Of a DNA stretch of 64,000 bases, positions 34,977-44,598 are shown piece by piece (within the stretch, counting starts at the first letter, position 1; every line of letters begins with the position of its first letter). The stretch covers positions 32,175-96,174 of the forward strand of contig LNEI01000024.1 in the NCBI GenBank assembly GCA_001464455.1, given 5' to 3'. Both the position numbers and the translations under genes were made by a program. The notes under the pieces are model-generated. The model did no database searches and had not been told where the DNA came from. It worked only from the letters and a program-made list of their open reading frames with translations. Source of the stretch: Acidobacteria bacterium Ga0077534 (GTDB lineage: Bacteria; Acidobacteriota; Blastocatellia; Pyrinomonadales; Pyrinomonadaceae).

Positions 34977-37900
34977 ATGAAGAGAAAGAACCTGATGGTT
35001 AGTTTTTTAACATCGGCTCTGATGATCGTACTTTTTTCTGCGTCAGCTTTGGCGCAGGCTGGTACATCGGTCGTCACCGGGGCAATTACCGATCCGCAAG
35101 GTAATGCTGTGACTGGGGCGACGGTCAAATTGATAAGTGGGCAAGGTAGCACCCGAACCGTAGTTTCGAATGATTCTGGAAACTACACGTTCCCGTCCGT
35201 TACCCCTGGGTCCTATCGCATTGAAGTTGAGATGAGTGGTTTCAAGAAAGCCAGTGTCTCTAACTTTCAGGCCCTAGTTGACAGCTCGGCAACGATCAAC
35301 GTGGCGCTCGAGATCGGGCAGGTGACCGAGGTTGTAAACGTCGATGCCGCTGGACTCGAAAGTATCGTAAACACGCAGGATGCGAGTCTCGGAAACAACT
35401 TTGTTTCTCAGCAGATCCTGCAGCTACCGCTTCAGGGCCGCAACGTGGCTAACCTGCTTAGTCTTCAAGCTGCGGTTACGCCAGACGGTTCGGTCGCCGG
35501 CGGACGCTCTGATCAAGCAAATATCACGCTTGACGGTATTGACGTGAACAACCAGCAGGACGCATCGGCTTTTGCGCCTGTTATCCGCGTTAACCCTGAC
35601 TCGGTAGATGAGTTTCGCGTTACCACGTCAAATCCTGATGCTTCAAAGGGCCGTTCGTCTGGTGCTCAGATCTCATTGATCACCAAGAGTGGTTCGAATC
35701 AATTTTCAGGAGCCCTCTACAATTATCACCGCAATACGGTAACTACATCGAACGACTGGTTCAACAACAGATCTGGCGTCGCTCGTCCTCAGCTTATTCG
35801 TAACTTGTTCGGCGGACGCCTCGGCGGCCCGATCGTTAAGGATCGCTTCTTTTTCTTTTACAATTATGAAGGAATGCGCGAGGCGAAGGGATCGTCAGTT
35901 TCTCGCTTGGTGCCGACCGCAACCCTTGGACAGGGAATAATTCAGTTTGTCGACAACACCGGCCAAAATTGGTCCATTAATTCATCGCAGATCAATACGA
36001 TGACCATCGGCGGCGTTGCAATGGTTGACGTTAACCCGCTGGTGCCGACGCTCTTTGCAGGCGTCGCTCAGCGTTATCCGATAAATGACAGCACGCAAGG
36101 TGATGGACGCAACTCCGGCGGTTTCCGGTTTAATGCTCCCGCCCCTGTAAAGCAGAATTCGCACACCGCCCGCTTTGACTGGATGGTCACCCGCGATCAG
36201 CGACATCAGGTCTCTTTCAGAGGAAACTATCAGCAGGATCTGGCGGGGGCCGCTCCGTATTTTCCAGATACGCCTTCCACTGATACATGGAGTCATCCTC
36301 TTGGTTTCTCAGCAACGCATACGTGGCTGGTTAACAGCAACCTCACTAACCGATTCAGCTACGGGTTGACCCGCCTCGCATTCAGCGCTCAGGGCGACTC
36401 GTCTGACCCGGCAGTGACTTTCCGTTACATCTTTCAGCCGAGTTTCTTTGCTCGAACCTTTAGCCGTGTTAACCCCACGACGAACATCACGGATGACCTG
36501 ACCTGGATCCGCGGTAATCACACGTTTCAGTTTGGAACAAATATTCGCCTGATCAGAAACGCCCGAGCAAATTTTGCACGAGCTTTTGACAACGGCATTA
36601 CCAACCCGAGTGCGTATCCAAGCAACATCGCACGAACGGCAATCAATCAGTACATCACTGCCCAGACCGGCTCTACCCGTTCGGTCGCTTCTGCCTGGGA
36701 CGTTCCGGCTCAGGGTGCAATTGTTGCTTTGATCGGTCGCTTGAGCGGATATGGTGCAAACTTTAACTTTAGGACCGACGGATCACTGCTTCCTGCGAAC
36801 ACGGCGATCGAGCGCGAGTTCAAGACCGAAGAATATGATTTCTATATTCAGGATTCGTGGAAGGCTCGTCCTAACCTAACGATCACCGCCGGGTTGCGGT
36901 ATGGGATTAGTGTTCCGGTCTATGAGACATCGGGGTATGAGACAGTTCCATCGATCCCGCTCTCAACCTATCTTGAAAACACTATTCAGCAGATGAATAT
37001 CGGTGGAAACTACCGTGAGATCCTCTCGGTACGTCTAGCCGGTAAGGCTAATGGCCTTGACAGCATCTATAAGATGGACAAGGACAACTTCCAGCCACGT
37101 TTTTCTATTGCTTGGTCGCCTGAGTTCACTTCGGGTGCTTTAGGCAAAATGTTCGGTAAATCATCGGAGTCAGTTTTCCGCGCGGGTATCGCGGTAACAA
37201 ATGACTACTTTGGCCAGCAGCTCGCAACCAACTGGGATGGAGCCAACACTCTTGGTTTCTCATCCTCGGCGGCGATCAACGTTAACACGTACAACCTTAC
37301 GACCAACCCGGCACCCCTCTATACCGGTCCGAGCATGTCAATCAGGAACCTACCGAACCTGATCATCCCGGGAACGCTTACATTCCCGCAGACTGCTCCG
37401 GTTCGCAATCCGGGAACTGGAAAGATCGAGACATCGCTTGACCAGAACCTCGAATCGCCAATTAACTATTCGTGGAACTTCAGCTACGGTCGACGTCTGC
37501 CAGGAAACATTTGGATGGATGCTGCCTATGTCGGACGCCTCGCACGCAAGCTGCTTGCAGGTCGAGACGTTATGATGCTTCGCGACATCCGTGATCCGCG
37601 TGGTGGAATGAGCTACAACGAAGCTGGGACGATCCTGGATCGTTTGCTTCAGGCTAATGCTTCCGCGACAACTGTTCCGAATCTTGCGTTCTATAACAAT
37701 ATGTGGGCACCAGGCTCGCTCGGAGCGATCTTTGGTTGTCCGACTGGTACTGGCGGAGCGACCGGAACCGGCTGTACCAACGCGCAGGCGGTTTATGGCC
37801 TCCAGCCAAATGCAGGTGACTGGACCTACACAATGCAGCTTCTCGATCAATTTACGGGTAGCCGCTACTTCTTCCAGGGCCAGTATGATGCACTTTCGGC

Positions 37901-38723
37901 ATTCGGAACTGTCGGCTCGTCTGATTATCATGCTGCAACACTGACATTCCGCCAAAGACTTTCATCGGGCTTAACGTGGGATTTCAACTATACGTATGGT
38001 AAGTCGCTCGACGATTCGTCGGGTCTTCAGACTGGCGGACTTTTTGGTACGACGTTCATTCTGAACGCGTTCCGTTTGAAGGATCAGCGTGCAGTTTCGG
38101 ATTTTGATCTGAAACACATGGTTAACTTCAACGGCGTTTGGGAACTTCCGGTCGGACGGGGACGCAAGTTTGGCAGCGGTATGAACAAGGTGCTTAACGC
38201 CTTGGTCGGCGGCTGGCAGCTGAGCGGAATTTTCCGCTATGACTCGGGTGCTCCGTACACGGGCGGGTTCTTCGATTCTACCGGTTGGCAAACCAACTGG
38301 CAGATCCGAAGCTACAACACACTTGTACGACCGATACAGACAGGTACCTACTACGGTGAAGCTTCTGCATCTTGCACGTCAGGTTGCGATATTCCGAACA
38401 TTTTTGCTGATGCAGACGCGGCATACGCCTCGTTCCGCACCCCCCACCCGGGCGAAACTGGAACGCGAAACGCGATCCGTTTCCCAAGTTCCTTCAATAT
38501 CGATGCCGGTCTTGGCAAATCGTTTGATATGCCTTGGAAAGAAGGACACAAGTTAAGTTTCCGTTGGGAGACCTTTAACGTGACCAACACGCCATTCTTT
38601 GGCGGTCAGGGCAACGCGACCATTGGTTACACTGGTTCCTCAGCCCCTACCACCTTTGGTCGTTACACCTTCCAGCGTAACAGTCCGCGAGTCATGCAGT
38701 TTGCACTTCGTTACGACTTCTAA
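34977..38723 (+). CDS. TonB-dependent receptor with carboxypeptidase-regulatory domain (Oep/OAR-like)
   Basis: The 1248-residue outer-membrane protein has a signal peptide (MKRKNLMVSFLTSALMIVLF, then SASALAQ), a regulatory beta-sandwich (about 28-115: GAITDPQGNAVTGATVKLISGQ..NYTFPSVTPGSYRIEV), a plug (ITLDGIDVNNQQDASAF, VDEFRV) and a long barrel. The C-terminus ends in FALRYDF, the aromatic outer-membrane signal. Related proteins (Oar-type) are abundant in Acidobacteriota. The substrate is unknown. A perfect AGGAGG precedes ATG 34977. The sigma-54-type promoter and the strong terminator after it indicate an isolated, inducible transcription unit. Confidence 0.9.
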   Translation: MKRKNLMVSFLTSALMIVLFSASALAQAGTSVVTGAITDPQGNAVTGATVKLISGQGSTRTVVSNDSGNYTFPSVTPGSYRIEVEMSGFKKASVSNFQALVDSSATINVALEIGQVTEVVNVDAAGLESIVNTQDASLGNNFVSQQILQLPLQGRNVANLLSLQAAVTPDGSVAGGRSDQANITLDGIDVNNQQDASAFAPVIRVNPDSVDEFRVTTSNPDASKGRSSGAQISLITKSGSNQFSGALYNYHRNTVTTSNDWFNNRSGVARPQLIRNLFGGRLGGPIVKDRFFFFYNYEGMREAKGSSVSRLVPTATLGQGIIQFVDNTGQNWSINSSQINTMTIGGVAMVDVNPLVPTLFAGVAQRYPINDSTQGDGRNSGGFRFNAPAPVKQNSHTARFDWMVTRDQRHQVSFRGNYQQDLAGAAPYFPDTPSTDTWSHPLGFSATHTWLVNSNLTNRFSYGLTRLAFSAQGDSSDPAVTFRYIFQPSFFARTFSRVNPTTNITDDLTWIRGNHTFQFGTNIRLIRNARANFARAFDNGITNPSAYPSNIARTAINQYITAQTGSTRSVASAWDVPAQGAIVALIGRLSGYGANFNFRTDGSLLPANTAIEREFKTEEYDFYIQDSWKARPNLTITAGLRYGISVPVYETSGYETVPSIPLSTYLENTIQQMNIGGNYREILSVRLAGKANGLDSIYKMDKDNFQPRFSIAWSPEFTSGALGKMFGKSSESVFRAGIAVTNDYFGQQLATNWDGANTLGFSSSAAINVNTYNLTTNPAPLYTGPSMSIRNLPNLIIPGTLTFPQTAPVRNPGTGKIETSLDQNLESPINYSWNFSYGRRLPGNIWMDAAYVGRLARKLLAGRDVMMLRDIRDPRGGMSYNEAGTILDRLLQANASATTVPNLAFYNNMWAPGSLGAIFGCPTGTGGATGTGCTNAQAVYGLQPNAGDWTYTMQLLDQFTGSRYFFQGQYDALSAFGTVGSSDYHAATLTFRQRLSSGLTWDFNYTYGKSLDDSSGLQTGGLFGTTFILNAFRLKDQRAVSDFDLKHMVNFNGVWELPVGRGRKFGSGMNKVLNALVGGWQLSGIFRYDSGAPYTGGFFDSTGWQTNWQIRSYNTLVRPIQTGTYYGEASASCTSGCDIPNIFADADAAYASFRTPHPGETGTRNAIRFPSSFNIDAGLGKSFDMPWKEGHKLSFRWETFNVTNTPFFGGQGNATIGYTGSSAPTTFGRYTFQRNSPRVMQFALRYDF

Positions 38724-38747
38724 GCTGAAAGCATTGCACAAAACTAA

Positions 38748-38777
38748 GGGGCTGCCGAAACCGGTAGCCCCTTTTTT
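38748..38777 (+). terminator. Strong intrinsic terminator after the receptor gene
   Basis: GGGGCTGCCG-AAA-CCGGTAGCCCC is a near-perfect hairpin followed by TTTTTT. It ends the receptor transcript. It is only about 15 bp before the stop of the convergent TPR gene and could serve both strands. Confidence 0.9.
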
Positions 38778-38792
38778 CCTTATTAGGTTTTT

Positions 38793-39803
38793 CTAGTTTT
38801 TACCGTTTTCAGTGATGTATTTCTCGAACCGATCTTTTTCGGCGTGTGTAGGTCGTTTCGCAAGGAAAAGCTTGTATTCTGCCGCCGCCTTGTCTTTCAT
38901 TTTTGCCGCATCGTAGAGAGCTGCAAGGCGGAGATGGACCTCCGCCATCTCATCAGGAGCGAGCCGTATCGCTTCATTCAAGTGGTTGACCGCGAGTGAC
39001 CCTTTCTTTGCAAGCAAGTAGGCCTCCCCAAGAAACTGCTGAGCATCTGCCGAACCTGCATTGCTTTTTACGGCGTTGGATAGAACCATCACAGCATTGT
39101 CAGCCTGTTTTCGGGAAACGTAGAGCTTTCCAAGGTTCAAAAGTGCGACAAAATAGTCGTTCTTCTGCTCGATCGCCTTGAAGTAACAGGCCTCGGCATC
39201 GTTGAGATTATTCTGTTTGAAATAGATCGTGCCAAGTTCGGTCCATGCTACATAATCTTTTGGGTCTTTGGCTATGACGTCCCGAAACCCGGCCGCAGCC
39301 TTGTCTAGATTCTTGTTCTTCAAATGGCCAAGAGCGGCATCAAACGCCTTCGTCGCGTCAGCGTTCCTAGAATACGTGTCCTTCACCGACACCACACCCG
39401 GAGATGCCTGCCGTTTGAACTCCTGCCAATCGAGCTGAAAGTCCTGCCGGATCTGAGGGTTTCCTCCCACCGCAAGGGGCAGCCTTCCGTATTCGTGGTC
39501 ATCTATTTCCAGGATCAAGGTGCCGTTTCCGCGAAGAGCTCGTCTGAACATGTACCAGCCGTTCCGATCTACTTGAGTCCGGTCGACCTGCGAGCCGCCC
39601 TCCATCAGCGTGACAAAGATCACCGGTCTACGTTCCCCTTCGCCCAAACGACGGATCGATACCTGCCCAAAGACCGCAGGTTCGCCGATCTTAATAGGTA
39701 AACCAGTAGCCACCCGCAACTCATCTGTTTGAGCCCAAGTAGGAGCTGCTAGTGTACCTAGGATAATGAACGTGAGAAAAAGAAAGCTGCAGACGTATTT
39801 CAT
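38793..39803 (-). CDS. Secreted TPR protein
   Basis: The 336-residue product has a signal peptide (MKYVCSFLFLTFIILGTLAA, then PTWAQ), a beta-rich N-terminal part (about 35-120) and four to five TPR units from about 145 (KAFDAALGHLKNKNLDKAAAGF, DYVAWTELGTIYFKQNNLND, and so on). I chose ATG 39803, which has GGGAG 8 bases upstream. The longer frame adds 59 residues overlapping the amidotransferase gene. It probably acts as a periplasmic assembly factor; the partner is unknown. Confidence 0.82.
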   Translation of the reverse strand: MKYVCSFLFLTFIILGTLAAPTWAQTDELRVATGLPIKIGEPAVFGQVSIRRLGEGERRPVIFVTLMEGGSQVDRTQVDRNGWYMFRRALRGNGTLILEIDDHEYGRLPLAVGGNPQIRQDFQLDWQEFKRQASPGVVSVKDTYSRNADATKAFDAALGHLKNKNLDKAAAGFRDVIAKDPKDYVAWTELGTIYFKQNNLNDAEACYFKAIEQKNDYFVALLNLGKLYVSRKQADNAVMVLSNAVKSNAGSADAQQFLGEAYLLAKKGSLAVNHLNEAIRLAPDEMAEVHLRLAALYDAAKMKDKAAAEYKLFLAKRPTHAEKDRFEKYITENGKN

Positions 39804-39945
39804 ATATCGATCTCCCAAAAAAACTTCCCCGAGGCTATGCAAGCGGAATTCAACAATGCTATCACGCATTAGGAAAACGTAGAAACTGCCCTTTAATTGA
39901 AAATTGGACGCACGAACTAGATCTGGGGTTGGATAAGCCTGCGGC

Positions 39946-40905
39946 TTAGGCCGAGACATTTGAAGCATGTTCGAGAGCAAGTTTCAGAAAATTCTCAAAC
40001 AATATTCGGCCGTCCCGCGATTCATTTGGATGCTCCCACCTAGTAGGATTCTTCGACCAGTCTTCGAATGACTTCTCCAAGTGGAACTGAACGCAATAGA
40101 TCAACTGCCCATCTTCTCGCTTCACCATCATTTGGTTCTTGCAAAGGTATGAGGTCGCAAGCAGCTTGAATCCACTAGGAACACCGACTACCTGAACCCC
40201 GTGGTTTTGCCATACGCGGAGAATATGATCCTCAGTAGTGTAATCCTGCCAAACACCGGATGCTACATCATCATTCCCCTCGAATATAGGGTCAGTCTTG
40301 TCTACGATCTTTACGAAACGATACTGGTACTCGACCAGGCGTCCGGTCCGTTTGTCCGATACGGCGAGATTATCGAGCGTGCGCAGCTCAGACCCAAAGG
40401 CCATCGCAACCAGCTGATGAGCTCCGCAAATAGCAAGTATGGGAATGCTGGTAGTGGTTAGAAACTTCTTTGAAGCCTCAATATGGACAGGATTGTAGTA
40501 GTCAAAATCTGCGAAAGTTCCGCTCATGACGATCGCATCCGGTCGGAATTTTTCGGCCGCGTCGGCGATCTCCGAGAGGTGCACGGTCATGGTCTTCGGA
40601 TTCTGAACCAGGCGAATTACGTTCTGGGCAATGTTGTTGCACGCCATCCCGGCCACCTTTCGCTCGAACGCGAGTTTGGCCTCGGTCGTTCCGTTCCAGT
40701 CCTTGTGTGCCAGCTCCGATAGGTCAGATTCGTAGCGTAGCAGGTTGTTTACGATCAGGACCTTGGCGTGCTCGATGCGCTTCTCGATCGGCTCATAGCG
40801 GCAGTATGTGCTCTTGTTGTAAGGGAATGGAAGTTTTTCTGGTTCCGTCTTTTCGGCCACTGCGTCGAACATACTTGTTAAATCCTGGTTACGCGCGTCT
40901 TTCAC
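39946..40905 (-). CDS. Stand-alone class I glutamine amidotransferase-like protein
   Basis: The 319-residue protein has an about 85-residue N-terminal extension, then a GATase-1 domain with the nucleophile Cys in LAICGAHQLVAMAFG and the His/Glu of the triad in YCVQFHLEKSFEDW. It resembles the GuaA/GMP-synthetase glutaminase half, but has no synthetase domain and no synthetase gene adjacent. It could supply ammonia to an unidentified partner or hydrolyse a gamma-glutamyl compound. The gene is monocistronic or leads the TPR gene. Confidence 0.75.
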   Translation of the reverse strand: MKDARNQDLTSMFDAVAEKTEPEKLPFPYNKSTYCRYEPIEKRIEHAKVLIVNNLLRYESDLSELAHKDWNGTTEAKLAFERKVAGMACNNIAQNVIRLVQNPKTMTVHLSEIADAAEKFRPDAIVMSGTFADFDYYNPVHIEASKKFLTTTSIPILAICGAHQLVAMAFGSELRTLDNLAVSDKRTGRLVEYQYRFVKIVDKTDPIFEGNDDVASGVWQDYTTEDHILRVWQNHGVQVVGVPSGFKLLATSYLCKNQMMVKREDGQLIYCVQFHLEKSFEDWSKNPTRWEHPNESRDGRILFENFLKLALEHASNVSA

Positions 40906-40959
40906 GCATCCCCTAAGTATAACATCAATACGAAATGCTCCAACCTTTTCGGAGCTGTT

Positions 40960-41436
40960 TTAACCCTGCTGGTGCCTCGTTGGGCGGTCAAACTTGGGCA
41001 TTATTTCCCCCGGCCCGATCTCTGCTATCTCAAGCCTTATTGATTTGATGAGCTTTGAACGCGAAAGGATCGCACTTTTTAGAGGCGCGTTAACGGAGTG
41101 CTCGGCGAGGAGGATCAGCGACCTTTGCCACGAAGTCTCAAGTTCATCGGCGGCAGCGGATATCCGCGTTATATCGTAAGGAATTGCAAAATCACGACAT
41201 CCGATGCGAGCAAAGATCCGCATGTAACGAGCAGTTGCGAGATCGGGGCAAGCGAAGCGTCGTCGACCGACCTTTAGTTCGATACCAAGCAGGGTGTACT
41301 GGATGGTACAAACATTCTCGCGGAGCGGCACCTCGATCGAGAGTGAGCGTGTTCTCTGCGTACGCACCTTGCTCGCATATACTTGGGGCAGCCATTCGTC
41401 GCCGAGGGCTGACGCGATCGTCGGGATCAGCTGCAT
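40960..41436 (-). CDS. Unrecognised protein at the end of the nuo operon
   Basis: A 158-residue soluble protein. No family or motif is recognised. Two Cys lie in the middle (ACPDLATARYMRIFARIGC). The start ATG shares its A with the nuoN stop (TAATG), so it is translated as the last cistron of the complex I operon. It could be an assembly or maturation helper, but this is based on position only. Confidence 0.6.
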   Translation of the reverse strand: MQLIPTIASALGDEWLPQVYASKVRTQRTRSLSIEVPLRENVCTIQYTLLGIELKVGRRRFACPDLATARYMRIFARIGCRDFAIPYDITRISAAADELETSWQRSLILLAEHSVNAPLKSAILSRSKLIKSIRLEIAEIGPGEIMPKFDRPTRHQQG

Positions 41437-42977
41437 TATCTCTCAGCCGCGATCACCGCCGGAGCACCGGGTTGCGAAAATCTCTCGATAAGACCGCCGC
41501 TGAAAAGTCCCAAATAGAATACACCGATTACGGTGATGATAAGGGCGGCGGCGAGCGGGACCGGGATCTTAGGATCACTCCAGCTCGTCGTTCGCTCGCG
41601 GAAGAACATTACCACGATCAGTCTCAGATAATAGTAGGCTGAGATCGCTGAGCCGATGACGGCGACGACAACCAGCGCGGCGACGAGCGTGTTGCCGGAT
41701 TCGAGAGCCGGACGGAATACGAGGATCTTGCCCATAAATCCCGCGGTCAATGGCAAACCGAAGAGCGACAGCATGAAAAGCGATAATGAGAACGCGAGCA
41801 CAGGGGATTTGAAGCCGATACCGTTGTAGTCCTCGAATTCCGTTCTCCTGTCGTTCTTTTGAGCGAGAAGTGTAACGATGCCGAATGCTCCCATGTTTGT
41901 GACCGCGTAGGTAAGCATATAAAACGCCACGGCCGCGATCGCCTCGTCACGAGCCTGCGTCGATTTTGCGAGACCCGCTCCAACGAAGCCGACAAGTGCG
42001 TAGCCCGCGTGAGCTATCGACGAGTAAGCGAGCATTCGCTTGACGTTGTCCTGCATAATAGCGGCGACGTTTCCGACGATGATAGTTACCATCGCCATAA
42101 CGGTAACCGCTCCGATCCACGATTGATGCAGATAGCCGGAAGCCTGAGCACCCGCGACTAGCGGGAATCCAAGGACAAAAACCCTCAAAAATGATGCGAA
42201 AGCCGCAGCTTTCGGCCCGGCCGCCATAAATCCTGTAACCGGTGTCGGAGCGCCTTCATAAACATCAGGCGTCCAGACATGAAACGGGGCCATCGCGATC
42301 TTAAAGCCGAAACCGATCAGCAGCATCGCTCCGCCAACCAGGAGAAGGCCGGGAAAGTTTGGGTTCGCGACCTTATCGGCGATCTCAGCGATCTGCGTCG
42401 TGCCGGTGGCCCCATAAATAAGAGCCATCCCGTAGAGCAGGAATGCTGATGCGAATGAGCCGAGGATGAAATACTTCATCGCGGATTCGTTCGATTTAAG
42501 ATCGCTTTTGCGAAGGCCGGCCATGACGTAGGTCGCGATCGAAAGCGTTTCGAGCCCCAGGAATATCGTAACCAGATCGCTGCCCGCTGACATGATCATC
42601 ATGCCGAACGTAGCAAACATCAGCAGAGCATGATATTCCCCAACCGGGACATCCTCGCGATCGGTCCAGACGGTCGAGACGAGAATGGTCATCGCCGATA
42701 CGAATAGAAAGACGAACGAAAAGCCAAGCCGAAGGTTGTCGTGGGCGATCATACCGTTCCAGCCCGTCGGAGCAGCGGTCCCCCACATCGAACCAAGAAC
42801 GATCGCTGCTGCAGCAAGACCGATCAAAGAAAGTGCGCCCGAGACCATCCGCTGCTTTGGAACAAAACTGTCGTAGAGCATGACGACTATACCCGTAACC
42901 GCCACGATCAATTCGGGCAGGATGAGAGACACGTTCGCGTCCGGCGTTATTAAATCTGTCAGCAAAAACGTATTCAT
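41436..42977 (-). CDS. nuoN: NADH-quinone oxidoreductase subunit N
   Basis: The 513-residue antiporter-like subunit has about 14 membrane helices (LPELIVAVTGIVVMLYDSF at the start, then proton-antiporter motifs such as GVLKKS-like LRKSDLKSNESAMKYFILGSFASAFLLYG and MAPFHVWTPDVYEGAPTPVTGFMAAGPKAAAFA). It is a proton-pumping membrane-arm subunit of complex I. It overlaps nuoM by 1 bp. Length is normal. Confidence 0.96.
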   Translation of the reverse strand: MNTFLLTDLITPDANVSLILPELIVAVTGIVVMLYDSFVPKQRMVSGALSLIGLAAAAIVLGSMWGTAAPTGWNGMIAHDNLRLGFSFVFLFVSAMTILVSTVWTDREDVPVGEYHALLMFATFGMMIMSAGSDLVTIFLGLETLSIATYVMAGLRKSDLKSNESAMKYFILGSFASAFLLYGMALIYGATGTTQIAEIADKVANPNFPGLLLVGGAMLLIGFGFKIAMAPFHVWTPDVYEGAPTPVTGFMAAGPKAAAFASFLRVFVLGFPLVAGAQASGYLHQSWIGAVTVMAMVTIIVGNVAAIMQDNVKRMLAYSSIAHAGYALVGFVGAGLAKSTQARDEAIAAVAFYMLTYAVTNMGAFGIVTLLAQKNDRRTEFEDYNGIGFKSPVLAFSLSLFMLSLFGLPLTAGFMGKILVFRPALESGNTLVAALVVVAVIGSAISAYYYLRLIVVMFFRERTTSWSDPKIPVPLAAALIITVIGVFYLGLFSGGLIERFSQPGAPAVIAAER

Positions 42978-44593
42978 TATCTATTCTCGGTTGCCGGAAT
43001 ATTCGGCAACACGTCGGTTTTCTCGATCGATCCTCCGCCTTGGTGCATTACGCGTTCTTTGATAGCCTTGACGGCTTCCTCACTTCGGGCTAGGAAGGGC
43101 TTCGGAAAAACGCCCATATAAACCATCAAGATAAGCAGCGGTACCATCAGGCCGATCTCTCGCCACGATAAGTCAGCGAGTATTCGGTTTTTTTCGTTTG
43201 TTACCTTACCGAAAAAGACCCGCTGTACCATCCAGAGCAAATAAACTGCGGCGAATATCACACCCGTCCCCGCGGCCATCGCGGCGATATAATTCCAATT
43301 TATAGATTCGGTGATGCTCAGAACCTGCGACTGAAACATCCCGATCATGATCAGAAATTCTCCAACGAAGCCGTTCAGGAATGGCAGCCCGACCGAAGCC
43401 ATCGTCGTTATGACGAAGATCGTGGTGTAGATCGGCATCACGTTCGCGATACCGCCGAAGTCAGCGATCTTTCGCGTGTGACGGCGTTCGTAGATAAAGC
43501 CGACGAGAAGGAACAAAGCCCCCGTCGTCACGCCGTGAGCGAGCATCGTAAATAACGCTCCCTGCATGCCTGCCTCGGTAAACGAGAACATCCCGAGCAT
43601 CACAAAGCCCATGTGAGCAACCGATGAGTACGCGACAAGACGCTTTACATCCGGCTGCACCATTGCCACCAGAGCACCGTAAATGATGCCGATGATCGAT
43701 AGCGTGATAAAGATCCAAGCGGTTTCCCGTGCCTGATCAGGGAACAGTGCGAAATTGAATCTCATCAATCCGTAGGTTCCCATCTTCAGAAGAACCGCGG
43801 CGAGGATCACTGAACCCGCGGTCGGGGCCTCGGTATGAGCGTCCGGCAGCCATGTATGGAAGGGGAACAGCGGAACCTTGATGGAGAATGCCAGTGCAAA
43901 GGCGAGGAACAGGAGCATACCTGCCTGAGGCCCGAGCACGAGATTACCAGCCTTCATCGCGTTCAGTATCGATACCAGATCAAACGAACCGCCGAGGCCC
44001 GTTTGATCCGCGTACATAAAGAACAAGGCGATGATCGCGACCAGCATCAACAAACTGCCGAGTGCCGTAAAAATAAAGAACTTTACTGCCGCGTAAATAC
44101 GATTTTCGCCGCCCCATACGCCGATGAGGAAAAACATCGGGATAAGCGAGGCTTCGAAGAACAGGTAAAAGACCAGCAGATCGAGCGATACGAAAACGCC
44201 GATCATCGCCGATTCGAGCAGAAGCAGAAAGATGTAAAACGCTGTGGCCTTCTTCTCAACCGCGTGCCATGTCGAAATGACTGCGATGGGCATTATAAAG
44301 GTCGTCAGTATTACAAGCCAGAAACTGAGCCCATCGACCCCGATATGGTAATTCGTATTGATAGCCTTTATCCACGGTACGTTCTGCTCAAAGAAGAAGC
44401 CGCTCGGGCCTGCTTTTGCCGACGACGAAAACAACGCGAGCGAAACAACGAAATTGACGAGCGTAAACCCGAGCGTCAGCCACTTTAGCTGGCCTTCCTG
44501 CTTCCAAAACATCTGATGGCCGAGCGTCAATACCGCTCCAACCAGGGGGATCAGGATAAGGATCGTCAGCAAATTTGAATTAATAAAGTCCAT
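42977..44593 (-). CDS. nuoM: NADH-quinone oxidoreductase subunit M
   Basis: The 538-residue antiporter-like subunit of complex I. It contains KVPLFPFHTWLPDAHTEAPTAGSVILAAVLLKMGTYG, the most conserved stretch of the family with the pump Lys/Glu, and VAYSSVAHMGFVMLG. About 14 helices. It is 5 bp from the nuoL stop and overlaps nuoN by 1 bp. Confidence 0.97.
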   Translation of the reverse strand: MDFINSNLLTILILIPLVGAVLTLGHQMFWKQEGQLKWLTLGFTLVNFVVSLALFSSSAKAGPSGFFFEQNVPWIKAINTNYHIGVDGLSFWLVILTTFIMPIAVISTWHAVEKKATAFYIFLLLLESAMIGVFVSLDLLVFYLFFEASLIPMFFLIGVWGGENRIYAAVKFFIFTALGSLLMLVAIIALFFMYADQTGLGGSFDLVSILNAMKAGNLVLGPQAGMLLFLAFALAFSIKVPLFPFHTWLPDAHTEAPTAGSVILAAVLLKMGTYGLMRFNFALFPDQARETAWIFITLSIIGIIYGALVAMVQPDVKRLVAYSSVAHMGFVMLGMFSFTEAGMQGALFTMLAHGVTTGALFLLVGFIYERRHTRKIADFGGIANVMPIYTTIFVITTMASVGLPFLNGFVGEFLIMIGMFQSQVLSITESINWNYIAAMAAGTGVIFAAVYLLWMVQRVFFGKVTNEKNRILADLSWREIGLMVPLLILMVYMGVFPKPFLARSEEAVKAIKERVMHQGGGSIEKTDVLPNIPATENR

Positions 44594-44598
44594 TGATC

